From an uncultured Rhodopila sp. (GTDB lineage Bacteria > Pseudomonadota > Alphaproteobacteria > Acetobacterales > Acetobacteraceae): DNA of 64,000 nt. Within the stretch, counting starts at the first letter, position 1; each line of letters begins with the position of its first letter. The notes below the pieces were generated by a model. That model saw only the letters and a program-made list of their open reading frames with translations, did no database searches and was not told the DNA's origin. The DNA is taken from the NCBI RefSeq assembly GCF_903915725.1, contig NZ_CAIWTY010000007.1, forward strand, positions 1-64,000, read 5' to 3'. The position numbers and the translations under genes were made by a program. Below are positions 32,941 to 41,375 of the stretch, one piece after another.

Positions 32941-32958
32941 TTGACCAACGTTGGTCAA
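32941..32958 (-). promoter_or_regulatory. Perfect 18-bp operator palindrome of the TA operon
   Basis: TTGACCAACGTTGGTCAA is its own reverse complement. It ends 10 bp before the antitoxin ATG (32931) and directly abuts the predicted -10, so it covers the likely transcription start. This position fits autorepression by the antitoxin. Confidence 0.75.
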
Positions 32959-32987
32959 GTTATGCGCTGGAGCATTGTCCGCGTCAA
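32959..32987 (-). promoter_or_regulatory. Predicted sigma-70-type promoter of the TA operon
   Basis: On the minus strand the -35 is TTGACG (32982-32987, 5/6 match) and the -10 is CATAAC (32959-32964, 4/6), with an exact 17-bp spacer. The start point would fall inside the operator palindrome. Confidence 0.6.
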
Positions 32988-33203
32988 GAACCTGAATAGA
33001 TCCGTCCATCTTTGCACCTCCGGGGGGAGACGCGGTCCAATGGTGACGAGATTTCGTTAAGAAGTGGTTAAAATTTCACGGAAAATGCGCCGCATTTTGC
33101 AGATTTCCGACCATACGGATGCGACAGGCGCGGAGGTTGCCGAAGGCCTCAAATCATCGGCATCGCTTACCGCCCTCGCCCCGGCGCGATCGAAACCGCC
33201 GGG

Positions 33204-35429
33204 TCACTCCCGCCGGGCTTCCCGGATATCCACCACATTCGCCGCCGCGTCGGCCTTCGTCACCCCCAGCACCTCCGCCACCTTGCGCGCCAACTGCTCG
33301 CGCTTGAACGGCTTGCCCAGAAGCTGCACGCCATCATCCAGCCGCCCGTGGTGCACGATCGAATTTTCCGTATACCCCGACATGTACAGGACCTTCACCT
33401 GCGGCCGGACGGCGGTGATGCGCTCCCCCAGTTCCCGACCGCGCACTTTCCCGGGCAGCACCACGTCGGTCAGCAGCAGCTCTACCTCCGCCGCATGGGC
33501 GCCGAACACGCGCAATGCCTCGTCGCCGTCCTGCGCCTCCAGCACGCGGTAGCCGAGGTTGCGCAGGATCGCGACCGCGATCTCCCGCACCGCGGCCTCG
33601 TCCTCGACCAGCAGGATGGTCGCCGAACCGCGCGGCAGCTCCGCCGGCGTGCCGCTGCGCTGCATGTTCGGAACCTGGCCGCCGATGGCGCGCGGCAGAT
33701 AGATTTTCACCGATGTGCCCTGACCCGGCTCCGAGTAGACCTTCACATGGCCGCCCGACTGCTTGACGAACCCGAACACCATCGCCAGCCCCAGCCCGGT
33801 GCCGCGACCTTCGGTCTTCGTTGTGAAGAACGGCTCGAACACCCGGGCAGCGACTTCCGGCGTCATGCCGTGGCCGGTATCGGACACCGCCACCATCACG
33901 TAGTCGCCCGCGGCGACATCTGCGTGGTAGCGGGCGTAGTCCTCATCCAGCACCTTGTTGGCCAGCTCGATCGTCAGCCGCCCGCCACCCGGCATCGCAT
34001 CGCGCGCATTCAGCGCCAAATTCAGCACCGCGCTCTCCAATTGCGCCGGATCGGCCATCGCCGGCCACAGCCCGGCCGAATCGACGAAGCGCACCTCGAT
34101 CGTCTCGCCCAGCGTGCGCCGCAGCAGCGGCACCAGTTCCGGTAGCGAGGAGGACAGGTCTATCGGCGCCGGCGCGAGCGGCTGCTTGCGCGCGAAGGCC
34201 AGCAACTGGCTGGTCAGCGTGCCGCCGCGCTGTGCCGCCCACAGCGAGCGGTCAATCTGCGCCACGATCGGGTCCTGCGGCTGCAACCTGGCCCGGGCGA
34301 GTTCCAGGTTGCCCATGATGACCGTCAGCAGATTGTTGAAGTCGTGCGCGATGCCGCCGGTGAGCTGCCCGATGGCCTGCATCTTCTGCGATTCCCGCAG
34401 CACCGCCTCGGACTGCGCCCGCTTGGTCATGTCGCTGATGGTCAGCACGAAGCCGTCATCCGGCGTCGGCGTGCGGCGGATTTCCAGCAGCCTGCCATCC
34501 GCATGGACCCGTTCATAGACGATCGGCTCGTTGGTCTTCTGCTGGCCGTGACGGAGCTGGTCCTCGGTTTCGAGGAAGTCCCCACGATCGCCGCCGCCGG
34601 TGAATTCCACGAAGGCGGCGTACGGCGTCTCCACCCGCACCAGCGCCGGCGGCAGGCCGAGCAGGATCTGGAAGCACTCGTTCCAATGTCGCAGCCTGAA
34701 TGCCGGACCGAACACCGCCACGCCCTGGCTGAGGCTGTCGAGCGAGGTGCGCAGCCGCCCGGCCAGTGCGCGCTGGTTCGCCTCCGCGTCGTTGGACCGC
34801 GCCCATGCCTGATTGAGCAGGCGCGCCGCCCAGATCAGGGCCAGGATGGCGCACGCGGCACCGCCGAACGCCAGTTGGCGGACCCGGTCGCTGCGGTTCT
34901 CGGCCGCATCCTGCCGCCGCGCCAGCAGCGACTGCTCCTCCGCCGTCATGGTGGCAAGGGTGCTCTCAATCTGCTGCATCGTCGCACGGCCGGCATTGGA
35001 TCCCAGCAGCCCGGTGGCGGCCTCCAGCCCTGAATCCCGGCGGAGCTGGATGGTTTGAGCGAGTTGCTGCAGCCGGCGCTGTACGACAGGTGCCAACCCC
35101 AGCAGCCGATCCTGCTGCGCCGGATTGTCGGCGGTGAGGCGCTGCAGCTCGCCCTGAAGGACGGAGATGCCACCGAGAGCCGCCTCGTATGGCGCCAGGT
35201 AGGCGTCGTCCCCGGTCAGCAGGAAGCCACGCTCGCCGGTTTCGGCGTCGCGCACGGTCATGCCGAGTTCACGCAGGTTCGAGAGCACCTGATAGGTGTG
35301 CTCGGTCCATTGCCGGGCGTCGCGGGCGGCGCTGAAACCGTCCCAGGTCAAAGCGCCCATGAGCACCAGGAACCCGATCAGGACCCCGAAGACCAGAAGA
35401 TTGGCGCGGGCGACAAGCTGCTTGGACAT
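33204..35429 (-). CDS. Hybrid sensor histidine kinase (CHASE3-PAS-HK-REC)
   Basis: A 741-residue membrane kinase. In order: TM1 (about 10-28), periplasmic CHASE3 helical sensor (35-170, with TVRDAETGERGFLLTGDD), TM2 (188-205), PAS-like domain (225-340), HisKA with phospho-His362 in GGIAHDFNNLL, HATPase (N box LNLALNARDAM, G boxes SDTGHGM and GRGTGLGLAM) and a C-terminal receiver with Asp655 (LLLTDVVLPG) and Lys in LLGKPF. The DFNNL-type H box and the lack of an output domain suggest relay to a separate phosphotransferase or receiver. It is an orphan locus: neighbours are a TA module and pdxJ. ATG 35429 is preferred over 35528, since it places TM1 at the N-terminus. Confidence 0.9.
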   Translation of the reverse strand: MSKQLVARANLLVFGVLIGFLVLMGALTWDGFSAARDARQWTEHTYQVLSNLRELGMTVRDAETGERGFLLTGDDAYLAPYEAALGGISVLQGELQRLTADNPAQQDRLLGLAPVVQRRLQQLAQTIQLRRDSGLEAATGLLGSNAGRATMQQIESTLATMTAEEQSLLARRQDAAENRSDRVRQLAFGGAACAILALIWAARLLNQAWARSNDAEANQRALAGRLRTSLDSLSQGVAVFGPAFRLRHWNECFQILLGLPPALVRVETPYAAFVEFTGGGDRGDFLETEDQLRHGQQKTNEPIVYERVHADGRLLEIRRTPTPDDGFVLTISDMTKRAQSEAVLRESQKMQAIGQLTGGIAHDFNNLLTVIMGNLELARARLQPQDPIVAQIDRSLWAAQRGGTLTSQLLAFARKQPLAPAPIDLSSSLPELVPLLRRTLGETIEVRFVDSAGLWPAMADPAQLESAVLNLALNARDAMPGGGRLTIELANKVLDEDYARYHADVAAGDYVMVAVSDTGHGMTPEVAARVFEPFFTTKTEGRGTGLGLAMVFGFVKQSGGHVKVYSEPGQGTSVKIYLPRAIGGQVPNMQRSGTPAELPRGSATILLVEDEAAVREIAVAILRNLGYRVLEAQDGDEALRVFGAHAAEVELLLTDVVLPGKVRGRELGERITAVRPQVKVLYMSGYTENSIVHHGRLDDGVQLLGKPFKREQLARKVAEVLGVTKADAAANVVDIREARRE

Positions 35430-35622
35430 GGTGACGGATCCGGACTGAACTGCGCGATCTGCGGCCGCACCACGGAGCGGTTCCGGATGGACGGCCTGTA
35501 TCTTTGGGCTGAACCGGGATGTGTCCATTCAACACCTTCGGCGCGCCGAACCGGTATCGTTGCTTTACGAACGCCCGGGCCATGCGTTGAGTTGCCCGGC
35601 GATCCGCGCTAGAAGGCGCCGC

Positions 35623-36366
35623 ATGGCCCGTCTTAGTGTCAATCTCAACAAAATCGCCCTACTGCGGAATACCCGCCACACCGGCGTGCCCGATATGCGG
35701 CGCTTCGCGACCCTCGCGCTGAAGGCCGGCGCGCTCGGGCTGACCGTGCATCCCCGGCCGGATGAGCGTCACATTCGCGGCAGCGACGTCCCTATGCTGG
35801 CCGAGCTGATGCGGCCGGTGCGTCCGGGGATCGAATTCAATATCGAGGGCTATCCCGACGCGCGCCTGATGGCGATCGTGCGCACAGTTCGGCCGGAGCA
35901 GGTGACGCTGGTGCCGGACGCGCCGGGAGCGTTCACCTCCGACGAGGGCTGGAAGCTCGACCCGGCGCAGGCGGCGATCGCGGGTCAGGCGATTGCCCAG
36001 ATCAAGGCGCTGGGCGGCCGGGCGATCCTGTTTATCGACGCCGAACCGGAGGTGATCGATCGCGTGCGCGATGCCGGCGCCGACGGGGTTGAGATCTACA
36101 CCGGGCCGTATGCCCACGCGTTCCGCGACGGCTCGCACCAGCGGATACTGGACTTGATCGCCGCGACCGCCGAGCGAGCGCGTGAGGCCGGGCTGGTGGT
36201 GAATGCCGGGCACGACCTGAACCTGCACAACATCCCGCCCTTGGTCGCCGCCGTGCCGTTCCTGGCGGAGGCATCGATCGGTCACGAACTGACCGCCGAC
36301 GCGCTGGAGAATGGCTGGAGCGCAACAATTGCCGCTTACGTCGAGGCGCTGCGCCCGCCGCACTGA
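35623..36366 (+). CDS. pdxJ: Pyridoxine 5'-phosphate synthase
   Basis: A 247-residue TIM-barrel enzyme that condenses 1-deoxyxylulose 5-phosphate with 3-amino-1-hydroxyacetone phosphate in vitamin B6 synthesis. Family segments are LSVNLNKIALLRNTR (the N-K variant, where E. coli has a D-H pair), GLTVHPRPDERHIRGSDV, EFNIEGYP, EQVTLVPDAPGAFTSDEGW, EIYTGPYA and the phosphate-binding NAGHDLNLHN ... ASIGHELTADALE. ATG 35623 gives the normal length; the in-frame upstream extension to 35521 is not conserved. Intact and apparently monocistronic. Confidence 0.94.
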   Translation: MARLSVNLNKIALLRNTRHTGVPDMRRFATLALKAGALGLTVHPRPDERHIRGSDVPMLAELMRPVRPGIEFNIEGYPDARLMAIVRTVRPEQVTLVPDAPGAFTSDEGWKLDPAQAAIAGQAIAQIKALGGRAILFIDAEPEVIDRVRDAGADGVEIYTGPYAHAFRDGSHQRILDLIAATAERAREAGLVVNAGHDLNLHNIPPLVAAVPFLAEASIGHELTADALENGWSATIAAYVEALRPPH

Positions 36367-36534
36367 CCTGCCGGCAACCTGTTCCGCAGGCCGTTCACTT
36401 ACGTCATAGCAACGTGATTTGCTTTGCGGCGTCCCCGTTCGCCATTGTGCGCGCAACGCGGAAACCGAGATTTTCGCCTTATCGATCCGGGGAAGACCGG
36501 GCTTTATCATCTCCGTTTGCGAGGTTGGTCATCC

Positions 36535-38001
36535 GTGTACCGGCAGATCATCGGATATATACCATCCGTTATCATTCCGGCTTTGATCTCCATGGTGATG
36601 ATCTATGTCTATACGCGCCTGCTGACGCCGGCTGCGTTCGGCAGCTATACTTATGTATTCTCCGCGGTCCTGGTGTTGGAAAGCTCGTTGTTCTATGCCG
36701 TTCCGACCGCGGTGTTGCGGTTCTATCCGCGCGCCGAGATCAAGCGGCGGCGGGCGGGCCTGCTAAAGGAGGCGTATGGCCTGTTCTACGCCTTGTCCGC
36801 CGCAGTCGTCCTGGTTAGCGTCTGCACCGGCCTAGTGGTGGACCTGCCGGAGGAGTACCGTCTTGCGGCATGGCTGGCGTTGCCGCTGCTGCTGCTCAGG
36901 GCGGCGGTGCAACTGAATCAGTCGGTGAACCGCTCGGCCAACCGTATGCAGCGTCACAACGCCATCAACTGCGTCCACGCGGTGCTGGGCTTTGGCCTGG
37001 GGCTGGCGGGATTGTATCTGCTGGGCCGCGGGCCCCAGTCCATCATCCTGGGTCTGCTGCTGGCGGCGACGGTCTGCGCCTGCATCGATCTGCCGCTGCT
37101 GGCATCGCCGTTCCGTCCGGCCGCGGGATCCTTTGACCGCCGCGAACTTGTGAAGCTTGTCGATTATGCGTGGCCCCTGGTCGCGGCGGCCGCGACCGAG
37201 GTGATCATGCAGAACAGCGACCGGTTTATGCTGGGTTCGCTCGGCGGTACCGAGATGCTGGGTATTTTCGCTGTTGCCTACAGCCTGGTGGAGCGGCCGA
37301 CATCACTGATCTGCCTGTCGATCACCACAGCGACATTCTCCCTGGTCCTCCAGGTGATGGAGCAGCAGGGCAGGGAGGCTGCGCGGATCCAGTTCGGTCG
37401 CAACGGTATCGCATTGTTGGCGGTGGCGCTGCCCGCCTGCACCGGTCTGGCGCTGACCGCCGACTATGTCGCCGCCTCCCTGGTCGGACCGGCGTTCCGG
37501 CCGGGTGTGGCGGCGCTGATCCCGATCATGAGCCTCGCCGCGCTGTTGCGCGGAGTGCGCGCGCATTTCGTCGATCACGCTTTCCATCTGTCCGGCCGGC
37601 CGCTGACGATGCTCTGGAGCTACGGGCCGGCGACGGTGCTGAACATCGGGCTGAACCTTTGGGCGATTCCGCGTTACGGCATGTTCGGCGCGGCCTGGAC
37701 CGCGGTGGCGTCCCAGTCGGCGACGGTGATTGGCGGCTGGATACTGGGATCGCGACAGTTCCCGGTATGGCTTCCGCCGGGGCAGGTCACGCGGTGTGTC
37801 CTGGCGATCGTGCCGATGGCGGCTGCGTTGCTGCTTATCCGGTTTCCGCTGGATTGGTTCGGGCTGTTCGCCGCGGTCGTCATGGGAGCGGCGGTCTATA
37901 TCGCCAGCGCCATAGCCCTGGATGCGGGCGAAATCCGGTCGCTTGGCCTTGTGGTGGTACGCAAACGCATGCGGGGCAGGATCTCGGTGCTGGCGAGTTA
38001 G
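36535..38001 (+). CDS. Polysaccharide flippase (MOP/Wzx-like)
   Basis: A 488-residue polytopic membrane protein with about 12-14 hydrophobic helices and few charges. The start YRQIIGYIPSVIIPALISMV and YVYTRLLTPAAFGSYTYVF match oligosaccharide flippases that move undecaprenyl-linked repeat units to the periplasmic face. GTG 36535 begins directly before the first helix; the longer in-frame N-terminus is basic and unsupported. It is separate from the main polysaccharide region (43-52 kb) and from the second flippase at 47305, which suggests two surface glycans. Nothing in the local context fixes the substrate. Confidence 0.85.
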   Translation: MYRQIIGYIPSVIIPALISMVMIYVYTRLLTPAAFGSYTYVFSAVLVLESSLFYAVPTAVLRFYPRAEIKRRRAGLLKEAYGLFYALSAAVVLVSVCTGLVVDLPEEYRLAAWLALPLLLLRAAVQLNQSVNRSANRMQRHNAINCVHAVLGFGLGLAGLYLLGRGPQSIILGLLLAATVCACIDLPLLASPFRPAAGSFDRRELVKLVDYAWPLVAAAATEVIMQNSDRFMLGSLGGTEMLGIFAVAYSLVERPTSLICLSITTATFSLVLQVMEQQGREAARIQFGRNGIALLAVALPACTGLALTADYVAASLVGPAFRPGVAALIPIMSLAALLRGVRAHFVDHAFHLSGRPLTMLWSYGPATVLNIGLNLWAIPRYGMFGAAWTAVASQSATVIGGWILGSRQFPVWLPPGQVTRCVLAIVPMAAALLLIRFPLDWFGLFAAVVMGAAVYIASAIALDAGEIRSLGLVVVRKRMRGRISVLAS

Positions 38002-38136
38002 GCCGATCGGCCCGCGTTGCGCTGACCCCGGGGGCGGAGCCGTCGAGGCAGACCGGTCCTGATTTGCCCCCCTGCATTCGCAGGCGGCGGGTGAAACCGC
38101 CAGCCTGCAACTGCTCAGTCTATTGGCGCTGTGGTC

Positions 38137-38286
38137 CTACAGGCCGGGCTTCGGTCCCTCGGGAGGCTCAACCTTCGATTGGCTCTTTCCGTACTGTGGC
38201 AGTTTCGGGTAGCTGCCGTCGAACGGCCAATAGCCAAAGCGCCAAAGCAACGCGACGACAACGACGATGATGATGAGAGTGGTCAT
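38137..38286 (-). CDS. Small single-pass membrane protein (49 aa)
   Basis: ATG 38286 is preceded by SD AAAGGA. The 49 residues start with a strongly hydrophobic helix (MTTLIIIVVVVALLWRFGYW) and continue as a short polar, Pro/Lys-rich tail ending EPPEGPKPGL. No family is recognised. The N-in start and aromatic belt (WRFGYWPF) suggest an inner-membrane anchor. It is independent of the flippase, which is on the other strand. Confidence 0.62.
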   Translation of the reverse strand: MTTLIIIVVVVALLWRFGYWPFDGSYPKLPQYGKSQSKVEPPEGPKPGL

Positions 38287-38305
38287 TTTGGGCTTCCTTT
38301 ATAGT

Positions 38306-38512
38306 TCAGCCTGCAACGGTTGCGTGCAGCGCCGAAACGTCCTGATCGAGTTGCAGCGGAGCTGTAGCTTCGATCGAAAAGAGTGACGGACAGCCTCGGT
38401 GCCGCTCTACTGCTATCCATTCACGCGCAGCCGCTCTCGTGGCCCGGGTTGACTTAAACACTTTCGAGAACGCGGTTGGCGGTTGGTGCTCTCTCCATGT
38501 GGGCCGCCGCAT
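38306..38512 (-). CDS. Possible small protein (68 aa), doubtful
   Basis: An open frame of 68 residues on the same strand as the 49-residue gene and 20 bp upstream of it. It is polar and Arg/Ala-rich (FKSTRATRAAAREWIAVERH), with no recognised motif and no good SD. The start ATG lies within a TATAATG string, so the -10 and start would coincide; that makes this start unlikely. Confidence 0.25.
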   Translation of the reverse strand: MRRPTWREHQPPTAFSKVFKSTRATRAAAREWIAVERHRGCPSLFSIEATAPLQLDQDVSALHATVAG

Positions 38513-38687
38513 TATATCGCGTCTGTGGGGGAAGGATAGCGGGGGACGCTGATTCAGCCGGCCGGGCCAAAAGATTCGCTTACGGTCGCATTAAGCGCGA
38601 GAAAACCCGGATGGATCGCTCAAATGATCCGTATAGTTTTTTTCTCGTCACGGATAGCCGCGCAAAGCCATTCTTTCGACGGCCCGC

Positions 38688-39308
38688 TCAGTATCCCGGC
38701 GCCTCGTTGACGCAGACCACCCGCCAAGCCTGCGGCGTCTTCTCCAGCCGGCTGAGCGACAAATTTTGCACGGCCATGTGCAGCGCGTTGTCGGGGCCGA
38801 TCTGTAGAGCGTGGGCGATCGCGCCGCGGATCGCGCCGCCGTGACTGATGATCACAACGTCCCGGCCGGCATGTGTCTGCGCCAATCGCTCCATTGTGAC
38901 GCCGACACGGACAATCACCTCGGCCATGCTTTCCCCGCCCGGCGGTTTTTCGTGCCCGCCCAGCGGCCAGAACGCGTGCGCCGGCAGCACCAGCCGCGCC
39001 GGCAGGTCGGCGTGGGGCAGACCCTGCCATTCACCCAGCGATTGCTCCGTCAGCCCCGGCTCCTCGGTTAATTCCGCCGCCGGATAGCCGTGCGCGAAGA
39101 TCGTCTCGGCGGTGCGGCGGGTACGCGACAACGGAGTCACCAGCCAATCGGCCGGACGCGGCAGCCGTGCCGCCAGCGAGCGATACATCGGCGCCTGTTC
39201 CAGTAGCGTCGTCTCGCACAGCGGCACGTCCATCACGCCGTACAAAACCGCGCGCGCATTCTCCGACACCAGGGCGTGGCGAATCAGCCAAAACCGGGTT
39301 GGCATCAT
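38688..39308 (-). CDS. Histidine phosphatase family protein (phosphoglycerate-mutase-like)
   Basis: A 206-residue enzyme of branch 1 of the histidine phosphatase superfamily. The nucleophile His is in WLIRHALVSE, an RHA variant of the usual RHG. Other phosphate-pocket residues are in TPLSRTRRTAETIF, EQSLGEWQG (acid/base Glu) and IISHGGAIRG (second His). Related proteins include CobC and broad phosphatases; the substrate is not assignable. The start at 39308 overlaps the ABC permease stop by 4 bp, so it is the last gene of the exporter transcript. The long frame continuing to 39998 is a shadow of the permease. Confidence 0.88.
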   Translation of the reverse strand: MMPTRFWLIRHALVSENARAVLYGVMDVPLCETTLLEQAPMYRSLAARLPRPADWLVTPLSRTRRTAETIFAHGYPAAELTEEPGLTEQSLGEWQGLPHADLPARLVLPAHAFWPLGGHEKPPGGESMAEVIVRVGVTMERLAQTHAGRDVVIISHGGAIRGAIAHALQIGPDNALHMAVQNLSLSRLEKTPQAWRVVCVNEAPGY

Positions 39309-40111
39309 TCGCCGATGCTCAGCAATGCGCCGCGCACCCTGGCCTGGTGGAACTGCCGGGCGAACAGCAGCAGGGCGGCGGATAGCCAGACGCAGTTCAG
39401 CGCGAACGCGGCGGCGAGGTGATCCCAGCGGATGTCGTTCTGCAAGACGATCGCGCGCATGCCCTCGAACACATGCGTCGTGGGCAGCATCAGGGAGATG
39501 GGCTGGAGCCAGGCCGGCAGCACGGTGACCGGGTAGAACACGGCGGAGAGCGGTGCGATGCCGAACATGACGCCCCAGGCCAGCGCCTCCGCCCCCATGC
39601 CGTGCCGCAGGATCAGGGAGATCACCGCCAGCGCCACCATCCAGCCGAAGATCATCAGGTTGATGAAGAACAGCACAAGCACCGGGCCGAAGGTGAACAG
39701 GTTGAAGGCGTAGAACGCCCAGGCCAGCAGGATGGCTGGTATCACGCCCACCAGCATGCGGATGATCGACATGGCGACCAGCGCGGCGAGCATCTCGGAC
39801 GGCCGCAGCGGGGAGACGAAGACGTGGCCGAGGTTGCGCGACCACATCTCCTCCATGAAGGAGATCGACATGCCCATCTGGCTGCGCAGGGTGACTTCCC
39901 AGAGCAGCACGCCGCCGAGCAGGGTGGCGCCGGCCATGATGGCGGGGTTGTAGCCGGTGCGCATGGCGAGGAAGCGCGCGGTGAAGCCCCAGATGCACAT
40001 TTGCAGGATCGGCCAGTAGGCGAGTTCGAGCAGGCGCGGCCAGGAGCGGCGGTACAGCGCGAGGTGCCGGTACATCAGGCCCCAGATGCGGCGGAGTGCG
40101 GCGGAATTCAT
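39305..40111 (-). CDS. ABC-2 type exporter permease
   Basis: A 268-residue inner-membrane protein with six predicted helices. The arrangement is that of NodJ/Wzm/DrrB-like ABC-2 permeases: a basic N-terminus (RRSWPRLLELAYWPILQM), a cytosolic coupling helix (SFMEEMWSRNLGHVFVSPLRPSEML) and a C-terminal LPTTHVFEGMRAI loop typical of the family. Its ATPase partner is most likely the gene at 41376 on the same strand, although 1.26 kb with an opposite-strand gene separates them. The substrate is unknown. Confidence 0.87.
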   Translation of the reverse strand: MNSAALRRIWGLMYRHLALYRRSWPRLLELAYWPILQMCIWGFTARFLAMRTGYNPAIMAGATLLGGVLLWEVTLRSQMGMSISFMEEMWSRNLGHVFVSPLRPSEMLAALVAMSIIRMLVGVIPAILLAWAFYAFNLFTFGPVLVLFFINLMIFGWMVALAVISLILRHGMGAEALAWGVMFGIAPLSAVFYPVTVLPAWLQPISLMLPTTHVFEGMRAIVLQNDIRWDHLAAAFALNCVWLSAALLLFARQFHQARVRGALLSIGE

Positions 40112-40725
40112 GCGGGGAGGGATGGCATGCGGTGGCAGGGGATGTCCAGGGAGGCGTTGGCCAAACCGTCCACGCTTTAGATGGACACTAACGGCGGAGC
40201 GGGGCAGGCTTTGGAAAGTCTCGCCTGGTCAACGGCGATCTGCTGTCGCCACCCGGCCGGTCAGCCGGAGCGGATGGACCGCGGACCATCACGACAGCAA
40301 ATAGGTCCGAATTGGCACCTATGTATAATCTGCCATGTTTGAGTTAGGTTTCTTTGGAAGCGCGCGTTTGCGGTCTCGACCAAAGTCCCGGTGGGGTACC
40401 TTGCCAGCGCAGCGATGGTAGCCTCCTGACCGGGAAGAAGACGGATTTCCATGGTGAAAGCCTAGCGCAACGATGAAAAAAACCAACTATACAATGATTC
40501 CAGCCGGAGACTGACGGCAATCGGCAGACGTCGCGACCGGTCTCGGCCACCGCTGACGGCAACGCTGCCGATATGCCACGGTCGCCGTTGACCTGAATCA
40601 TTGACCCGCCGGCCAACAACCGCTGTACCACGCTGCATCTTGCCACCGGAGAGCCGAACGGCCCCGGCGGCATCGGTGGTCCGGATTATCATTCCGACAC
40701 CGCCATAACTGCGGGAGTTCGAGCC
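40112..40725. other. Gap between ABC permease and lipocalin-like gene
   Basis: These 614 bp contain only a possible antitoxin remnant (40261-40452, minus) and the promoter region of the lipocalin-like gene. The stretch 40290-40350 is comparatively A/T-rich and contains TATAAT at 40324-40329 (plus strand). No intact gene can be supported. Confidence 0.5.
40261..40452 (-). pseudogene. Possible CopG-type antitoxin remnant
   Basis: ATG 40452 opens MEIRLLPGQEATIAALARYP followed by TLVETANARFQ. This resembles the 'MEIRLxPEQEAxLAALA ... LVxEALxRFL' start of small addiction-module antitoxins, but later residues (TWQIIHRCQFGPICC) do not fit. No toxin frame follows. It is likely a decayed fragment. 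It could also be chance similarity. Confidence 0.35.
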
Positions 40726-41214
40726 GTGATCAAGCTGAAACCGTTCATCGGTTTGGCCGTGTTGTGTCTTGTCGCAAGACCAGTCCTCGCCAATGACCAG
40801 GCCAGACTTGCCGGTGCCTGGACCTTGCTTTCCTACGAAGTGGAGCAGCAATCGACCGGCGCGCGTGAGCCGGTCCTCGGACAGCATCCAACCGGCAGCA
40901 TCATCTTCACGCCGGAAGGGCGCATGATGGTGGTCCTGACGGCCGAGGGGCGGAAGCCGCCGACCAGCGACGAGGACCGCGCCGAGTTGCTGAAAACGAT
41001 GGTCGCGTACACCGGCCTGTATCGTCTCGAAGGCCAGAAATGGGTCACGACTGTCGATGTTTCCGCAAATCCGGCCTGGGTCGGCGGCGAACAGACGCGC
41101 TTTTTCAAATTCACTGGCGATCGGTTGCAGGAATCGACCGGCTGGATGGCGTGGGCCGGCCATCCGGACAAGGGCGCGGTGCGATTTATTTTGAACTGGG
41201 AATGCGCTCAGTAG
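40726..41214 (+). CDS. Exported lipocalin-like domain protein
   Basis: A 162-residue protein with a signal peptide (about 1-22, ending PVLA-ND), followed by one lipocalin-like beta-barrel domain. The start LAGAWTLLSYE, the SIIFTPEGRMMVVLTAEGRK strand pair and the late LYRLEGQKWVTTVDVS are typical of the bacterial lipocalin-like 'GTW' family. Ligands are unknown. GTG 40726 is preceded by GGGAG. It is inserted on the opposite strand between the two genes of an ABC exporter and is followed by a palindromic repeat, suggesting that the segment arrived by rearrangement. Confidence 0.8.
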   Translation: MIKLKPFIGLAVLCLVARPVLANDQARLAGAWTLLSYEVEQQSTGAREPVLGQHPTGSIIFTPEGRMMVVLTAEGRKPPTSDEDRAELLKTMVAYTGLYRLEGQKWVTTVDVSANPAWVGGEQTRFFKFTGDRLQESTGWMAWAGHPDKGAVRFILNWECAQ

Positions 41215-41274
41215 GTCCGCTGCCGGGCTTGGCCTGCCGCATTCTGCCGGAAACCGGTCGAGGCAAGGTCTTGG

Positions 41275-41297
41275 ATGGCCGGACCAAGTCCGGCCAT
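41275..41297. repeat. Single 23-nt palindromic repeat
   Basis: Arms ATGGCCGGA (41275-41283) and TCCGGCCAT (41289-41297) with loop CCAAG. It has the same length and architecture as the hairpins at 1613, 24871, 28016 and 28063. It lies between convergent genes, so it could serve as a bidirectional terminator. Confidence 0.82.
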
Positions 41298-41375
41298 GAC
41301 ACAGAGACCGGCGGCCCGCCCCGGACCTGTTAAGTCAGCGCATGAGCGGTCACACCGATCCATGACGGAAAACCG

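Larger units (their letters stand above)
38002..38687. other. Gap between flippase and histidine phosphatase genes
   Basis: This 686-bp gap contains a well-supported 49-residue membrane protein gene (38137-38286) and a doubtful 68-residue frame (38306-38512). Near 38510-38515 the minus strand reads TATAAT, a candidate -10 for these small frames. The remainder, 38513-38687, shows no gene and is locally A/T-rich near 38625-38650. Confidence 0.5.
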
